Below are positions 1-11,643 of a stretch of DNA of 64,000 bases, in pieces. The notes under the pieces were generated by a model. The model made no database searches. It saw only the letters and a program-made list of their open reading frames with translations, and was not told the origin of the DNA. Origin of the DNA: Xiphophorus maculatus (Eukaryota; Chordata; Actinopteri; Cyprinodontiformes; Poeciliidae); NCBI RefSeq assembly GCF_002775205.1, contig NC_036453.1, forward strand, positions 13,038,594 through 13,102,593. The letters run 5' to 3'. Every line of letters starts with the position of its first letter. The first letter of the stretch is position 1. A program made the position numbers and the translations under genes.

Positions 1-3000
1 GGGGGAAAAAAGGCACACAAAGGGGAATTTATTTTTGCTTAAAAGCATTTAGTATTCTATAACATTTTAATTATATAGTAAGATAAAATTAAAAATAGAT
101 TTGACTAAAATTCCCATTGTGAGATTATCGCGGCTGGAATAAAAGAGAAGGTTTTTAAAAAATGTTATATAAACACTTTAAGAATTTAAAAACTGTGAAA
201 ATTCTCAAAATTATTTCTAATTCATAAGGAATCATTTTAATAAAGGTTTTTAATCTTTAAAATATGTTTAAATCCTGCTGTGCAGCTGCAGAGAGCTGCA
301 TGTGTAACAATGGGAGCTTTATAAAAAGTTTCTCTGCTGGTGCTCAGAGGTCCAACAGGTGGGGTCAGAAGAGCACCAACGGGTTTCCTTTAAACTTATT
401 ATAAACTGCAACAAAAGGCTGTGCATGGTGGCTGCACACAGCTTACAAGACAAAATAATGGACCTGCTCTGCTAAACAACCACAGGAAAACAAAGCAATG
501 TGAAGTCTGAGTAAACTATGGGCGCAGGTTTACATGGGAAGTTTTCTGCCGTGATCCAAGAGCACACATGTTCAGTCTGACAGCAGGATTTCATGTCTTT
601 TGTTCTCAAACCTTTTAATACTTTTGCTTACATTTTCATTTTGAAAGCAGGACTTCATGTTTTTCTTCTCAAAACTTGTAACGCTTGTACTCAAAACTTC
701 TCCTCGCGCTCACACTTAGTCTCTGCTCGCTTACAAAACATGGAACCGCCTTTTGGCACAGTCGCCTGGCAACCTCTCAGCCAATAGAACGAAAGTGCTG
801 TGCTGGGTGCGTTTGTTTCCTTTTAGCGGGTGTGCCTGTGTGGCTACTATCGATTGTAGCAACCTGCAGCTGCATGATGTTATGTGGTTTGTATTTTGAT
901 CTTCCAGGAGAGACAGATGCTATTCAATCAGTTAAATTCAATCCTGTGAAGAAAATATTTACACCCAGATTTTTTCTGTTTTCTCTCACTTAAATTTAGA
1001 TCATCAACCTGAAAAAAAATAGAAAACGCATATTAATTTCATTTAATAAGGGGTGGGGATCTAATTCAAAAATAACCTGTGACTGTGAGAAAACTAATCC
1101 CATGGAGGCCGTTCTTATTACTAGATCATGACCTCTGACCTTAACAGACACATGCAGATGAATTGATAGATTGATAGATATATCTAATTAAAAACATTGA
1201 CACCTGCAATCTTACAGTGAAGATGGCTTTTTGTTTGCACTTATAATCAAGCATAACTAATATGTAGCTATAATTCAGCAGCAGTTGGGATAAAATGTAT
1301 TTTTGTCTTTCAAATAAAATCTATTTATCTTAAACATTTTGTGTAAAGATGGTGCTTTCCCTCAAGGTCACGATGCAATAAAAATCTGATCCCACTCGGT
1401 CCTGTCCGATCAGCCCTATCAATGTCTGATAAACAAAGGTCCGGTTATCTAAAGTTCTGCCCGTTTGACATGGACGCGTTTGCCAAATGTCTGAGTCTGG
1501 AGTCCGGACTCGGCCTGATGACACAGATCTCCTGGTTCATACCTCATACGCAGCAGAGATTGGAGGAAAGAGTGTTTTCAACAACCCAACGTCCCCATTC
1601 CTGCTGAGAGAAGCAGAAAGAGGGAAGAGTAAAAATGGAAACAGTTCTGGGTCTGATCATTTAACGTGACGGAGCAAAAAAAAAAAAAAAGTGGCCAGAA
1701 AGACAGCGGGTGTCTGGGGAATTTGACTTTTGAAAAGGATGGGCTCCTCCAGGACTTTTTGTCTCGGGCGGCCAGATGGGGCCCATTAAGAATCATAAGG
1801 TGGCCCAGGAAAAAAACTGAAATTTTATGTAAATATGTCTCCATGTGTGATGGAACATTAATTCATGTTTATAAGCTTGTTGCGATAAATCAATGAATCG
1901 CCTTGTAAATTAAAATGAGCTCAATCATTTCCATTATGTTTTGCAAAAGGTGATTTTGTTTACAGAAACTTTATAATCCATTTCATTTATGTTTTTAGTT
2001 GTGTGCAGGTTTACATTTCCGTTTTATTGTTTTTGGTCTTATTTGTTAAATATTTAAATATATTCCATTTCCAGTATTAAGAGGGTTTTTCTTTGTTAAC
2101 AAAATGAAAGTTTTTTGATCACTGAGAGGGCAAACTTGCATTATTGTGCCATTATTATTGAATTACTTGAAAATGGTTTCAAACATATTATTGCTTATCA
2201 CAATAATCTCTGGGATACTTTATTGTCCAGCAAAACTTGTTATTATGACTGGGCTATCTACACACCAAAAATCAAGTCATTCCACATCCTAGTAATATTT
2301 TTGCCCTGTTTTTGGCCTAAATTTATTATCTTACATTAATTTTACAGACAGACGTAGAAAAAAAGAGCAGTACAAAAAACAAAATATAAAAAATGTTACA
2401 TAGTCAAATACAACATAAACACTAAAACCAATTAAAGTGACCTTCATCTCTAACATTTATGCACAAAAATACATAATGCTGTTTCTTAGGAAAAGGTAGC
2501 ACAAGTCTGATATGTAGACTGTGTGTCTCAATAAATAAGAAGATCATGAAAAAGGTTGTTTATTCTAATAAATCAGATAAAATAGTGAAACATATATCAC
2601 AGAGTCCTTCCATACAACATTTTAGACATCTATTTCAGTTCATGTTTATGATTTTAAGCATTCAGCTAATTAAAACTCAAAAGTCAGTTTCTCAGAAATG
2701 TAATTTTATATCAGGTCAATGAAAAAGGGATTGTAATGCAGAAATGCTATGGTATTGTGAGAAAATCATAGGAAAAACAGCCATATTTTAGAATGAAAAT
2801 ACTTATTAATTGGTATATTAACGTAGTAATATTTTTTTATTCATTTCTGAGGAACTGAATTTTGTGTTTTAATCGTCTGTAAGCTAAAATGATCAAAACC
2901 AGCAGAAGAAAAAACACCTAAAGATTCTGACTATGAATAAATATCATAGTTTAGCTTTCTGAATTAAATATCTGACATAAAGATTCAGATACACTGAAAA

Positions 3001-3299
3001 AAAAAATTATGTTTTTGTTAAGTTCGCTAAAAACAAAATTCCAGGAAGTTATTTTTATGATAAAAGCTGAACTTTCAACGCCACTCTCTGCTTCCCCCTA
3101 CTGTACGGCGCTGGCATTGCAAATTCTAAGTATTTTTCTTTTTATTAAACCACGAAAAGAATCGACTGATAAATAACGCCGAATGCACTTCAAACATGTA
3201 AAGACGAAAGTAATAGCACATAATTTAATTCTCCGTTTTCATACTCTTTCCGAAAAGAAATTTAAAATCAAATTATAGCTGTTTTCAACATAATTCGGC
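1..3299. other. AT-rich intergenic sequence, no gene seen
   Basis: Short open frames here (for example at 593-993 and 1422-1896) are small, overlap each other on both strands and match nothing I recognise. Homopolymer A runs occur near 1677. I see no splice-bounded exon series. Confidence 0.5.
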
Positions 3300-3960
3300 A
3301 AATTAACCAGAAAGTCAACCAAGAAGCGGCTGTTGTGGGGGCTGCAGACTAACGACGCCTGTTTGGAAAACGCAGCTCAAACTAAAAACATGGGAAAATA
3401 CAGCAAACTCGGGTGTTTTGATGTGTTTCAGAAGCAAACAGGCCATATAAACTGTAAACACGACAAAAAGGAGCATCAGAACAATCAGTACTTTGGTTTA
3501 TCTTACATCCAGTCCGGTAACGGATGTTGGTGCAGGTGTTCAGTCCGTTTTATGGACCTTTCTTCGGAACATTACAGCTATATTGTGTCCCAGTAACGAG
3601 GTTAGAGATGAGCCCACTCGCCGACCACCGGAGCCTCTCAACCTTCGGTTTGTGTTTGTTGTTCTTCGGTTAGTTTGACAGATTAGGACACGCCTCTTCT
3701 ACCGGAAGTTACGTAGTTTAAATGTCAGGTTTAAATTTTTTTTCTTCTTTCAGATAAAAGAACAATGAGACGAGAAAAACAAAAGGCACAAAATACAGAA
3801 ACATGTGAAATACACCACTAAAAACGTGCTTTTAAATGTGTAACATTATTTTCACACTACCTGTTGCCATTGCGGGATCACGTAGTGCCATAGCAACAGA
3901 CTTCCTCGTTTGTGATTGGTTCTCTGACAGATTTAAAGAAGCAGAGCACATGTGAGGCCT
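3300..3960 (-). promoter_or_regulatory. CpG-rich promoter-like patch, possibly the 5' end of a leftward gene
   Basis: This patch is richer in CpG than its surroundings. It carries an ETS-type motif (CCGGAAGT, about 3702-3709) beside a TTACGTAG element, an RFX X-box-like GTGCCATAGCAAC (about 3885-3897) and an inverted CCAAT at about 3917. On the minus strand a donor-like GTAAGA follows at about 3507. This is the usual look of a housekeeping-type start site, and the direction suggests a gene running off the left edge. No coding sequence is visible, so the gene cannot be named. Confidence 0.35.
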
Positions 3961-4832
3961 TTTCGTTAGAATCTTAACATTTTGTTTGTTTTAATCAAAA
4001 AGACAAACATGGCCATTTAATTTTTTTATTTATTTAACTGTCTCAAAAACGCCAATGCATTTTACTGAGAAGTTATTATGAAAACCAACACAAACTGGAA
4101 GTGCAAATAAAAATGAAAAATATTGTCTTCAACTAAAAAAAAAAAAAAGAAAACTGAAAAGTGTGGCGTACATTTGTATTCTACTTCTTGAATCGGTGCT
4201 TTTGTGAGTGAATAAAATTTTATTCAAAAATACTTTATTGATCCCAAAAGTAATTAAATAACATTTAATTGAGTTATTAAGTGTAATTTACATTATGCAG
4301 CATTTCATCTGCACACTGAAGCATGTTTCCACTAACCAAAACTTCTGCTGCCATGTTATGCCATGTTAAGTACTTTATTAAGGAATTGAGGTTTTTATTA
4401 TGGAATACTGTTATTTTTTGATTTTTTAAAACTGTTAGGTTTTCATAAGTGACATCACCTCATCCCTTTAAGGTTTTATTTACCTGGATACAGAGAGCAA
4501 AAATCTGGACAGGTTCTAGAAAATATTCTTCTCAGCAGGAAATGATGTCATTGTCTGTGACCTGGGGACTATTGGGCTAATCCTCATTTTGTTATCTCAG
4601 AGCAGAGATTAACTTGTTATAACTGATGTAATTTAAAGCAGAAATCAGAAGCAGAAGAAACTGCAGTTTCTGTTTCTGAGCATCTACTCTGTTATTTAGA
4701 TATCTGCATGAAAACACGGCGGTAAGGTCCTCAGCCCAGAAAGAGCGAGGGGAAACTGGGCGGGAGGCGTGGCGTGCTAATCCAGAAGGATCCTGTGAGT
4801 CAGCCGCACAATAATCTGCCAGGAGCAGAGAA

Positions 4833-4956
4833 TATAAACAGACACAGGGGAGGAATTTGATTCAAATCATCCAATAAAATCAGGTAATTTCCCTTTTTAA
4901 CTTCTGCTGGAAAATTATTGAAATAGAAGGAACAAAGCTGACTGAAGCTGAGGAAC
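4833..4956 (+). promoter_or_regulatory. plekhb1: Likely core promoter and 5' UTR of plekhb1
   Basis: A TATAAA at 4833-4838 lies about 120 bases before the plekhb1 ATG at 4957, so transcription could start near 4860. A GC box-like GGGCGGGA lies at about 4758. This is inferred from motif and spacing only. Confidence 0.45.
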
Positions 4957-7900
4957 ATGGCGCTCCTGAAGTCAGGCTGGCTGTGGAGACAGAGTGAGTA
5001 TTTTCTATTATTTTTTACCCCAAAACAAAAAGGTAAATCCAGAATATTTTATCACAAAATTCTCTTTCATTTATATTTCAAACATATACTGGTGATATGG
5101 AAATCAAAAAGTGCCACAATCCAATAAGTAAATATATTCATCATTTATTTATTTCCTCACCTATTTAAAAGGGATGAGTAATTTAAAAAAAAAAATGAAT
5201 GATTGATATACATTTTGGAAAGTATCTTCAACATTACTTCTGTGTCTCTAAAGTGATGTCATTCTGGCTTTTAAAATCTGATTGGTTCATTTCCACACTC
5301 AGGTTCACTTGAAACCAATCATATTTACTGCAGCCATTTTAGCCCCGCCCACTGATGGGAAATGCTGACTTTTACACTTACAAGCTTTGAACCTGAACGT
5401 TTAAAAAAATAATCATTTTCGTATGTATACACAGTACCAATCCTAATTATATATTGACAAATCTTTTTTTTTTTTTTAGAGATTATATATCTAAAAAGTT
5501 CCTAAGACGGCTTAATAGGGCCATTGTAGATAGAAAAAAAGGAGTAAATTTCCACAAATTTTGGGGAATTAATCTCAGAAATTTTCTAGAAAGATTTGGA
5601 AATTCTGTGAGCTCGAAAAGTTGATTATTTTCAACTTTTGAAATATAGAAAATTTCAGAATGTCGAAAGTTTCCTGCATTTCAAGCTCGGAAATTTCCAA
5701 TTTTTACATTTACTCTTTTTTTCTATCAACAATGCCCCTGATACGTTGTTTTAAATTTCATAAGTATATTCCCAACTTTTTTTTTCTACATTTTTACATG
5801 TAATTTTATATGTATTCACTTAACTTTGTCACTTTTAGCACTCAACAGGTCACAAATTTACAGTCATTGAAACATTTAATACTATTTAAACTAGTATGAA
5901 TAGCGGTACTATAAGAAATAATTAGATAAAAACAATAAAAAAGGAATTTAAGATAGACGTGTGTTGTTACCTAATTTTCATTTTTTGCTTTATCTGAAAA
6001 ATACAATTGTCCCCTCCAGAATCAGAGTAGTAGAGAGAAAATTAAGGGAAAAAAATTAACAAGACTCCAAAAAAATATGAAATTTGACTAAAACTAAAAT
6101 TCTACTCCAGACAAATATAGAAGAAAAGCCTTTAATCTTGCAAAAAAAATCAGATTTGACTCCAAAATCTGGAACTATTTATATTTTTAAGCATTAAGGC
6201 AGAGAAATGTGGATTTTTTTAGGTATTTCTATTCTAGATTTGCTAATCAACTGATATTCAGTGTCAAATAATAAAACAGTTTTTGATGTTTTTTGAAGAA
6301 CTTGTTTTTTTCTGGTGTTTTAAAGGTTTAACATGTTGATCTTTAACTGACCAACATCATATTTCTGTATATTCATTATCCTCCATTCAGGATAATCTGA
6401 ACGTCTCTGCAGAAAACAATGAGAATATTCCAGAAACCCGCCGTGCTGGTTATGAAACTGCAGCGTCTAATCCTATTAATTGTCCTCGGCCGGCCGTGTC
6501 TCTAAGTGGCTCACAGATCATGAGGGAAAGCCAATCGAAAGCAGAGTTGGAAAGGAAATGATTCACAATAAGTTTTTTTTTACCCCTCCAGGGGGTCTTT
6601 TGTGGGCTCTAGTGTCCCTTATGTGATAGTAGGCTGACAGGAAACGGGGAAGGAGAGGGGGGAAGACATGCGGCAAATGTCGTCGGGTCCGGGAGTTGAA
6701 CCCGCGACGGCCGCGTCGAGGACTGAGTTTCAAGGCATTAAAGCAGGAAGTAAAGTAATTATTGATATATGTGTAGCTTTTTATAATATTTGAAGGAAAC
6801 AGTAACTTGAAATGCTATAAAATGGCACTATGTGCCTATAAACATATAATACTTCCCCTTTAATAATTATATTAAACAAGTAGGATTTTTTTTTTTGAAA
6901 GTCACTGTACATCACTGTATATCTCTGTAATCTATTTACACATTTACTTTTGAAAAATACGGGATTATGTCAAATTATTTCAATAAAATTATGTCTAATT
7001 CAGGTTCTAGAATAAAAGGGGGAGCGAGGACAGACCCTAGAGGCACACCACAAGCTGGATCAGTAGTGACCAATTATCATCACCAATGATAGTAACGTGG
7101 CTTTCAGAGTACATCAGATCCCTTTACAGAAAAGCCTTAGCATGTCTTTGTGACGCATGCTTGCTCTGCAGCCGCCATTTTGAAGCGCTGGAAGCTGAAC
7201 TGGTGCGACCTTTGGATAGACGGCAGCCTGTGTTTCTACAAGAGCGACAGGCGGCGGGAGTTAGAGCAGCGAGTCAGCCTGAAAACAACGTGCATCGATG
7301 TGCGGTCTGGCCTGGAATGTGGAGGTAAGCATCGCAGAAATGCTTTTATAACTACCGTCACCGGAAAATGAAAGTAACACCCTGTCTGTCTGTCTGTCTG
7401 TCTGCAGGTGTGAACCCACCAGAGAGTAATCCCAGGGAAAACCTCGTAGTGGTTCATCTCAGAGAAGGCTCAACACTCAACCTGTGTGCAAACAGTGAAG
7501 ATGAGTCTCTGTAGGTAACACCTCCACTGGCTCAGCCTTTAATTTAAACACATTTATCAGCTTCTCATTTCGGGTTTTTGTTCTCATTCAGAGCGTGGAA
7601 ACTGACTCTGCTTGAAACCAGAAGAAACCCGGTGAGTTCTGTGTGTTCCCCGTCAGTTCTGGACATGTCAACTTGTTGCTGAAAATAATGAAAATGTTTG
7701 TTGTTTTTGTTGTTGTTGTTGGTTTCTTTGTGCAGGTGTTTGCATACGACCCCTATGATGACTCCTACCAGGCCGTCCCCATGAACGGATACCACACCGT
7801 CTACATCACACCTGGAGCGGGACCAGGTAAGATGGCTGAATGACAAAACTTTGAGATTAACCTCAGAAAATTTCTAGCCAAAATAAAGACATTTCTGAGT

Positions 7901-8807
7901 TTAAAAAGTTGTAAATTTGGAAGAAAAAAACTCAAATTCTGAAATTAAACTCAGAATTTTTCTCCCAAAATGTAGACATTTCTGAGCTCCAAAAAGTCAA
8001 TCCAAAACGTTGAGATAAATCTCAAAGATTTATCAGCTTGAAAAGTTGAAAATGTTCAACTTTATGAGCTCACAAAATGCTCAGCTATTTTATAGAAAAT
8101 ATGTGAAATGAATTTCAAAATGTCGCAAATGTTTGACTTTTTGAACTTTCTTTTGTGTCTTTCCTAGAAAATTTGAGATTAATCTGAGGATTTCAAATTT
8201 GTTCTTCCAAACTTATACTTTTTGAAATCTGACATTTCGTTTTTCTTCTAGAAAATGCCTGAGATTGATCTCAGAATTTCAGATTTTTTTTCCCCTACTA
8301 GATTTACAACTTTTTGAACTCAAAAATGTCCTCGTTTTTCTGAAAGATTTCTGAGATTAATCTCAGAATTTCTGTGGTTTTTTTTCTTGCAAATTTTCAG
8401 CTTTTTGAACTTTTACATTAAAAACAAAACAAAACAAACCTCTGTCTTTTTTGGTGGAAATTTCCTCTTTTTTCCCCCTTCTATACACAATGGCCTAACC
8501 CTACCTGCCGTCGCAGACAATAAGATTTCAACAGCAGTTAATGTCTTTGAATTTTCCTTTCAAAACTTAACCAGTCTGATAAGCAAAAAAAAAAAAAAAA
8601 AAAAACAACTTGTTTGAGAAGCAAACAGACAGGATCCAGCTGTACCAGTGGCTGCTGTGTTGTTGTGTTGAAGGAACCCACCAGGTGATCGTCCAGAGGG
8701 ATCCGTTTGATGGAGTCGCAGAGAGCGTCGCGCTGGGATTACTGGCGGGCGTGGCGGCGGGGGCGGCCATGCGGTCCTTCCTCTGGATGCCCTTCTTCTT
8801 CTGCTGA
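4957..8807 (+). CDS. plekhb1: Pleckstrin homology domain-containing family B member 1 (evectin-1/PHR1), 6 coding exons
   Basis: Coding exons read by eye: 4957-4993, 7172-7324, 7408-7510, 7592-7631, 7736-7826 and 8674-8807. All introns are GT-AG and phases join, giving 185 aa. The start MALLKSGWLWRQ followed by AILKRWKLNW is the typical beginning of the PLEKHB PH domain. The domain spans about residues 2-108, with its C-terminal helix tryptophan at W100. Residues 112-145 (YDPYDDSYQAVP, then GPGTHQVIV) resemble PLEKHB1 more than PLEKHB2. The C-terminus (about 160-185, GLLAGVAAGAA then FLWMPFFFC) is a hydrophobic tail anchor. Family knowledge: a phosphoinositide-binding, membrane-anchored protein of photoreceptors and brain with a post-Golgi trafficking role. 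It is shorter than human PLEKHB1 (about 243 aa), partly because extra human exons have no counterpart here. The sequence alone does not show expression. Confidence 0.9.
5515..5730. repeat. Degenerate self-complementary repeat tract, plekhb1 intron 1
   Basis: Diverged copies of a unit built on AGATTAATCT and TTTCTAGAAA palindromic cores with TTGAAAAGTTG linkers. The same family recurs at 7850-8400 and 42305-42880. Confidence 0.6.
6566..6735 (-). repeat. tRNA-derived SINE, 5'-truncated, in plekhb1 intron 1
   Basis: Read on the minus strand, GCGGGTTCAACTCCCGG contains a polymerase III B box (GGTTCAACTCC, 6702-6692). It is followed by a GC-rich tail with CATGCGGCAAATGTCG-type sequence (as read on the plus strand), which I recall as a widespread fish SINE body. 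The A-box half appears missing. Confidence 0.6.
6795..6865 (-). mobile_element. Fragment of a miniature element with GGGGCAGTATTATGT-type ends
   Basis: Read on the minus strand, the sequence begins with TTAAAGGGGAAGTATTATATG and contains a GGCACATAGTGCCA-like segment. These are the same terminal features as the elements at 25170, 27853 and 47321. Only one end is present. Confidence 0.5.
7380..7407. repeat. (TCTG)n microsatellite forming a splice-acceptor tract
   Basis: About six TCTG units run directly into the AG that precedes plekhb1 coding exon 3 (starting at 7408). The microsatellite therefore serves as the polypyrimidine tract of that intron. Confidence 0.85.
7850..8400. repeat. Degenerate palindromic repeat array in plekhb1 intron 5
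   Basis: About ten imperfect units of roughly 55 bp follow the pattern TGAGATTAATCTCAGAA, then TTTCTAGAAAA, then ACATTTCTGAG and AAAAGTTG. The cores are self-complementary. The array fills most of the first part of the last intron; an A-run (about 8585-8605) follows nearer the acceptor. Confidence 0.7.
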
Positions 8808-9140
8808 AGGCGCCGGTCGCTCGTCTCCCCCGCAGGACTCGGTCGCCTCACGGAAACGTGTAGAAAAGCTTCTTCTTCATCACGGTTCGCTTTTCTCTTC
8901 AGGAGCAGTTCTGAATCTGAAACCAAAAGGCCGCCGTGTATTTATGTTACGTTTAATTTATTCAGGACGTCACAACTACCCGTGGACATTTCTGGAACAA
9001 CGCGCTAGTTTTGTATTTAACGCTGTTTTATCTACTGTTTTGCTTTTTACAAGCTTATATTTTAAAAAAAAATCAGCTCATTCTGAGCATTGCTCTGTCT
9101 ATAGACGATAAATCAATAAACGCTCATTTTCTCCTAACTT
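8808..9140 (+). other. plekhb1: 3' UTR of plekhb1 with poly(A) signal
   Basis: Non-coding sequence follows the TGA at 8805-8807. A canonical AATAAA at 9115-9120 would place cleavage at about 9135-9140. No stronger signal is seen between the stop codon and this site. Confidence 0.55.
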
Positions 9141-9156
9141 GTTTTGCTTTCTGTAA

Positions 9157-9170
9157 GTTGCCATGGCAAC
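9157..9170. promoter_or_regulatory. Perfect palindromic RFX X-box
   Basis: GTTGCCATGGCAAC is an exact 14-bp palindrome and a textbook X-box bound by RFX factors. It lies just after the plekhb1 poly(A) signal. Whether it acts on plekhb1, another gene or none cannot be told from sequence. Confidence 0.5.
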
Positions 9171-9615
9171 AGTCGCTGAGCTGGGGAACGTGGGGGTCGG
9201 GGGTCACGTCTGTCAATACCATTAAAAAAAATTAAAAACCTACAATCTGTTATTTTTATGGTAATAAGCCGGCAGCTGTGGTTGAGAGAAACACAGTAAA
9301 AAAAAATAAAAATACAGTAAACAAAGTAAACAACTTTACAGAAAAAAACATTAAAGTGTGACAGGTTCTGCTGTGAGTTTTGCATTTTTTCACTGTTGTT
9401 TTTAGAAGTTTTCTTTGTAAAAAAAAAAACCCAACAGTTTAAATCAGTAAATTTAGCAGGTTGATGTCGTTATAGTAGGTACAAAGTACTCGGGTGATAA
9501 AACTTCACTGGGGAAGACTGAAGAAAAAATGTGTTGAAACAGGTATAGTCAAATAAATCCAGTTCTGATACATTTGTGTAAATTTGACAACCGAACATGC
9601 GGAAAGTGTTTTGAG

Positions 9616-9838
9616 CAGGGGTCTCAAACTCCAGGCCTCGAGGGCCGCAGTCTTGCAGTTTTTAGATGTGCCACAGGTACAAAACACTGGAATGAAATGG
9701 CTTAATTACCTCCTCCTTGTGTAGATCAGTTCTCCAGAGCCTTAATGACCTAATTATTCTGTTCAGGTATGGTGCAGCAGAGGCACAACTAAAAGTTGCA
9801 GGACTGCGGCCCTTGAGGACTGGAGTTTGAGACCCCTG
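9616..9838. mobile_element. Non-autonomous hAT-type element (MITE) with intact 8-bp target duplication
   Basis: Terminal inverted repeats read CAGGGGTCTCAAACTCCAG at the left and its exact complement at the right. The 223-bp element is flanked on both sides by the same 8 bases GTTTTGAG (9608-9615 and 9839-9846). An 8-bp duplication with CAGGGG-type ends defines the hAT superfamily. It contains no transposase and is a short internally deleted derivative. Confidence 0.92.
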
Positions 9839-10489
9839 GTTTTGAGTATTGGAGGACACTCTTGATTAGTTCAGTGGTTTTGTTTTGAGTTTACAAACAG
9901 CATGAACAGAGTGTAGAGTAAATTGATTCATTTCTGTTGGATTCTGAACTGCAGTGTGAGCTAAAATTCAAGCTAAAGACCGCTTCAAGTCAATTTAGTT
10001 CATTTTTTGGCACCAATTCACAATAAACAAATTGATGCATTAAGGATTGTGGCGACAGTGGAGAGGAACAACTTCAGCAGAACCAGATTCTTCTTTTTGT
10101 CGCTAATGTGGTAAAAGAAGAAAAATGGCTTGTTCAGCACATTTTAATCAAGTTTGTGTCTGGAAACCTGTGTTTTGACCTTTGAACTCTACACAGCAGA
10201 GAATGTATTTAATAAGAGAGGCAGGAAGTTCACACCACATGTTGCTCACAGCCAGAGAAATCCACACGTATAAAGAAAGTGAGCCGAGTTTGTACATAAA
10301 TTATGTTTAATAAAGTGACATGAATGAAAGTCGAGAAAGCAGCTTAAACGCGTCAGGATTTAGAAAGCCATCGTTTTTCCTATGAGCACAGAGAAATATC
10401 TGCTGGTTTAGTCCTGGTGGCCGATTTAGAGGTTTCTTCAAACAAGAAGGATCTCAGGGATAAACGTTCCTTCAGAACCTTACTGTTAC

Positions 10490-10910
10490 TGTTACGGTAG
10501 CTGTGCTTCCTTGACCATATAACTGCACAATTTAACATTTCAGAAATAAATTTGAGTAATTGATACTAGCTAATTTAGAAAAAAATCTCAGGTTTTCAAT
10601 AGAAAGTTTCAGTGCTAGCATGATGTGGTTTTCCAGCCGTATTGAAATCAGTTTCTTTTGCAAAACTGCAATGGAATCACTTAAAGTTATTCCTGTGTGA
10701 TTTTGACTTCGTTTCTTACTTGATGACAACAGCGCAATTGCAAAGTTGTATTTGTCAACATTAGCAGAACAGCGACAAAGTTTTTGTGCAGATTTGTAAT
10801 GGAAACACAGCTAATGTTGCGCACCATTTCAGGCAACATTGATTCCAGATTTAGGCCCAGTGAGCGACTGGAGCAAAGATTTGAGTGGAAAGGAAATAAA
10901 TTCACAGATT
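10490..10910. repeat. Diverged interspersed repeat related to 39880-40300
   Basis: Phrases such as GTAGCTGTGCTTCCTTGACCAT and CAGAAATAA, then TTTGCAAAACTGCAATGG, occur in the same order as in 39960-40100. The open frames on its minus strand are not coding. Confidence 0.45.
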
Positions 10911-11059
10911 AACCGGCCATCACCAGCTGTTCCTTACAAGAGTCCCACAAAAAAGAAAAAAAAAAGAGATGGGCTGTCCAGAACCTGAGCACCTCTCACA
11001 GAGAGCTTTAAAAACACCTGGAGTTAGCAAGCAGATGTTTCCACTTAAATACAAGTGTT

Positions 11060-11485
11060 GTATTGAAACTAGGGCCTGGGCAATGAATCAATAACAATAT
11101 ATATCATGGCAGACACGCAATCAATATCGATAGAATATTCACCAAACTCTGATCCAGAACCGCACAAGGGGATGTAGGCAGAGGAAAGGCTTTAGCCGCT
11201 TAAACTCTCACAGTTAGCTAAGCAACGTGAGTGGCCTCGACTAACTGGTTGCCAAGCAACAACCTACTGAGTAACTTACACAGCAGCGGTTTCAAGTTTC
11301 CCCACCGTGTCTGATAACTGCTTACAAATAAAAAAACAACGACGTGGAGAGAAAACCGTTGATAAAGTCACCGGTTTGGCAATATTTCAGACATTTACAG
11401 CAGAAAACTAACCAATAATTATTGATAGACTAACATGATGAAAAGCATATATCGTGAGATGTTTTTCAACCCTAATTTAAAAAAA
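11060..11485. mobile_element. Old hAT-like miniature element, family shared with 60455-61040
   Basis: Starts near GGGCCTGGGCAATGAATCAATA and ends near TATCGTGAGATGTTTTTCAACCCTA. The interior blocks (CCAGAACCGCACAAGG, GATGTAGGCAGAGGAAA, CTAGCAACAACCT-type and ATTATTGATAGA) recur in the same order at 60650-61000. No clean target duplication was found. Confidence 0.55.
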
Positions 11486-11643
11486 TGTTAACTGCACAAA
11501 ACTCCACTGCTGAAGGAAAAACAACAAAGCAAGTTGAAGCTCGTTCATCAGGATCAGCTTATATGGCGAAGATGAACTGGAAATATTTCCTCTCAGTTTT
11601 GCAACTGATTAACGAATCGTCTCTGTAATCAATCCCAACTCTG

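Noticed and set aside
1330-1896. Overlapping frames on both strands
   Set aside because: Mutually overlapping, short and without similarity; the A-run at 1677 breaks any longer frame.
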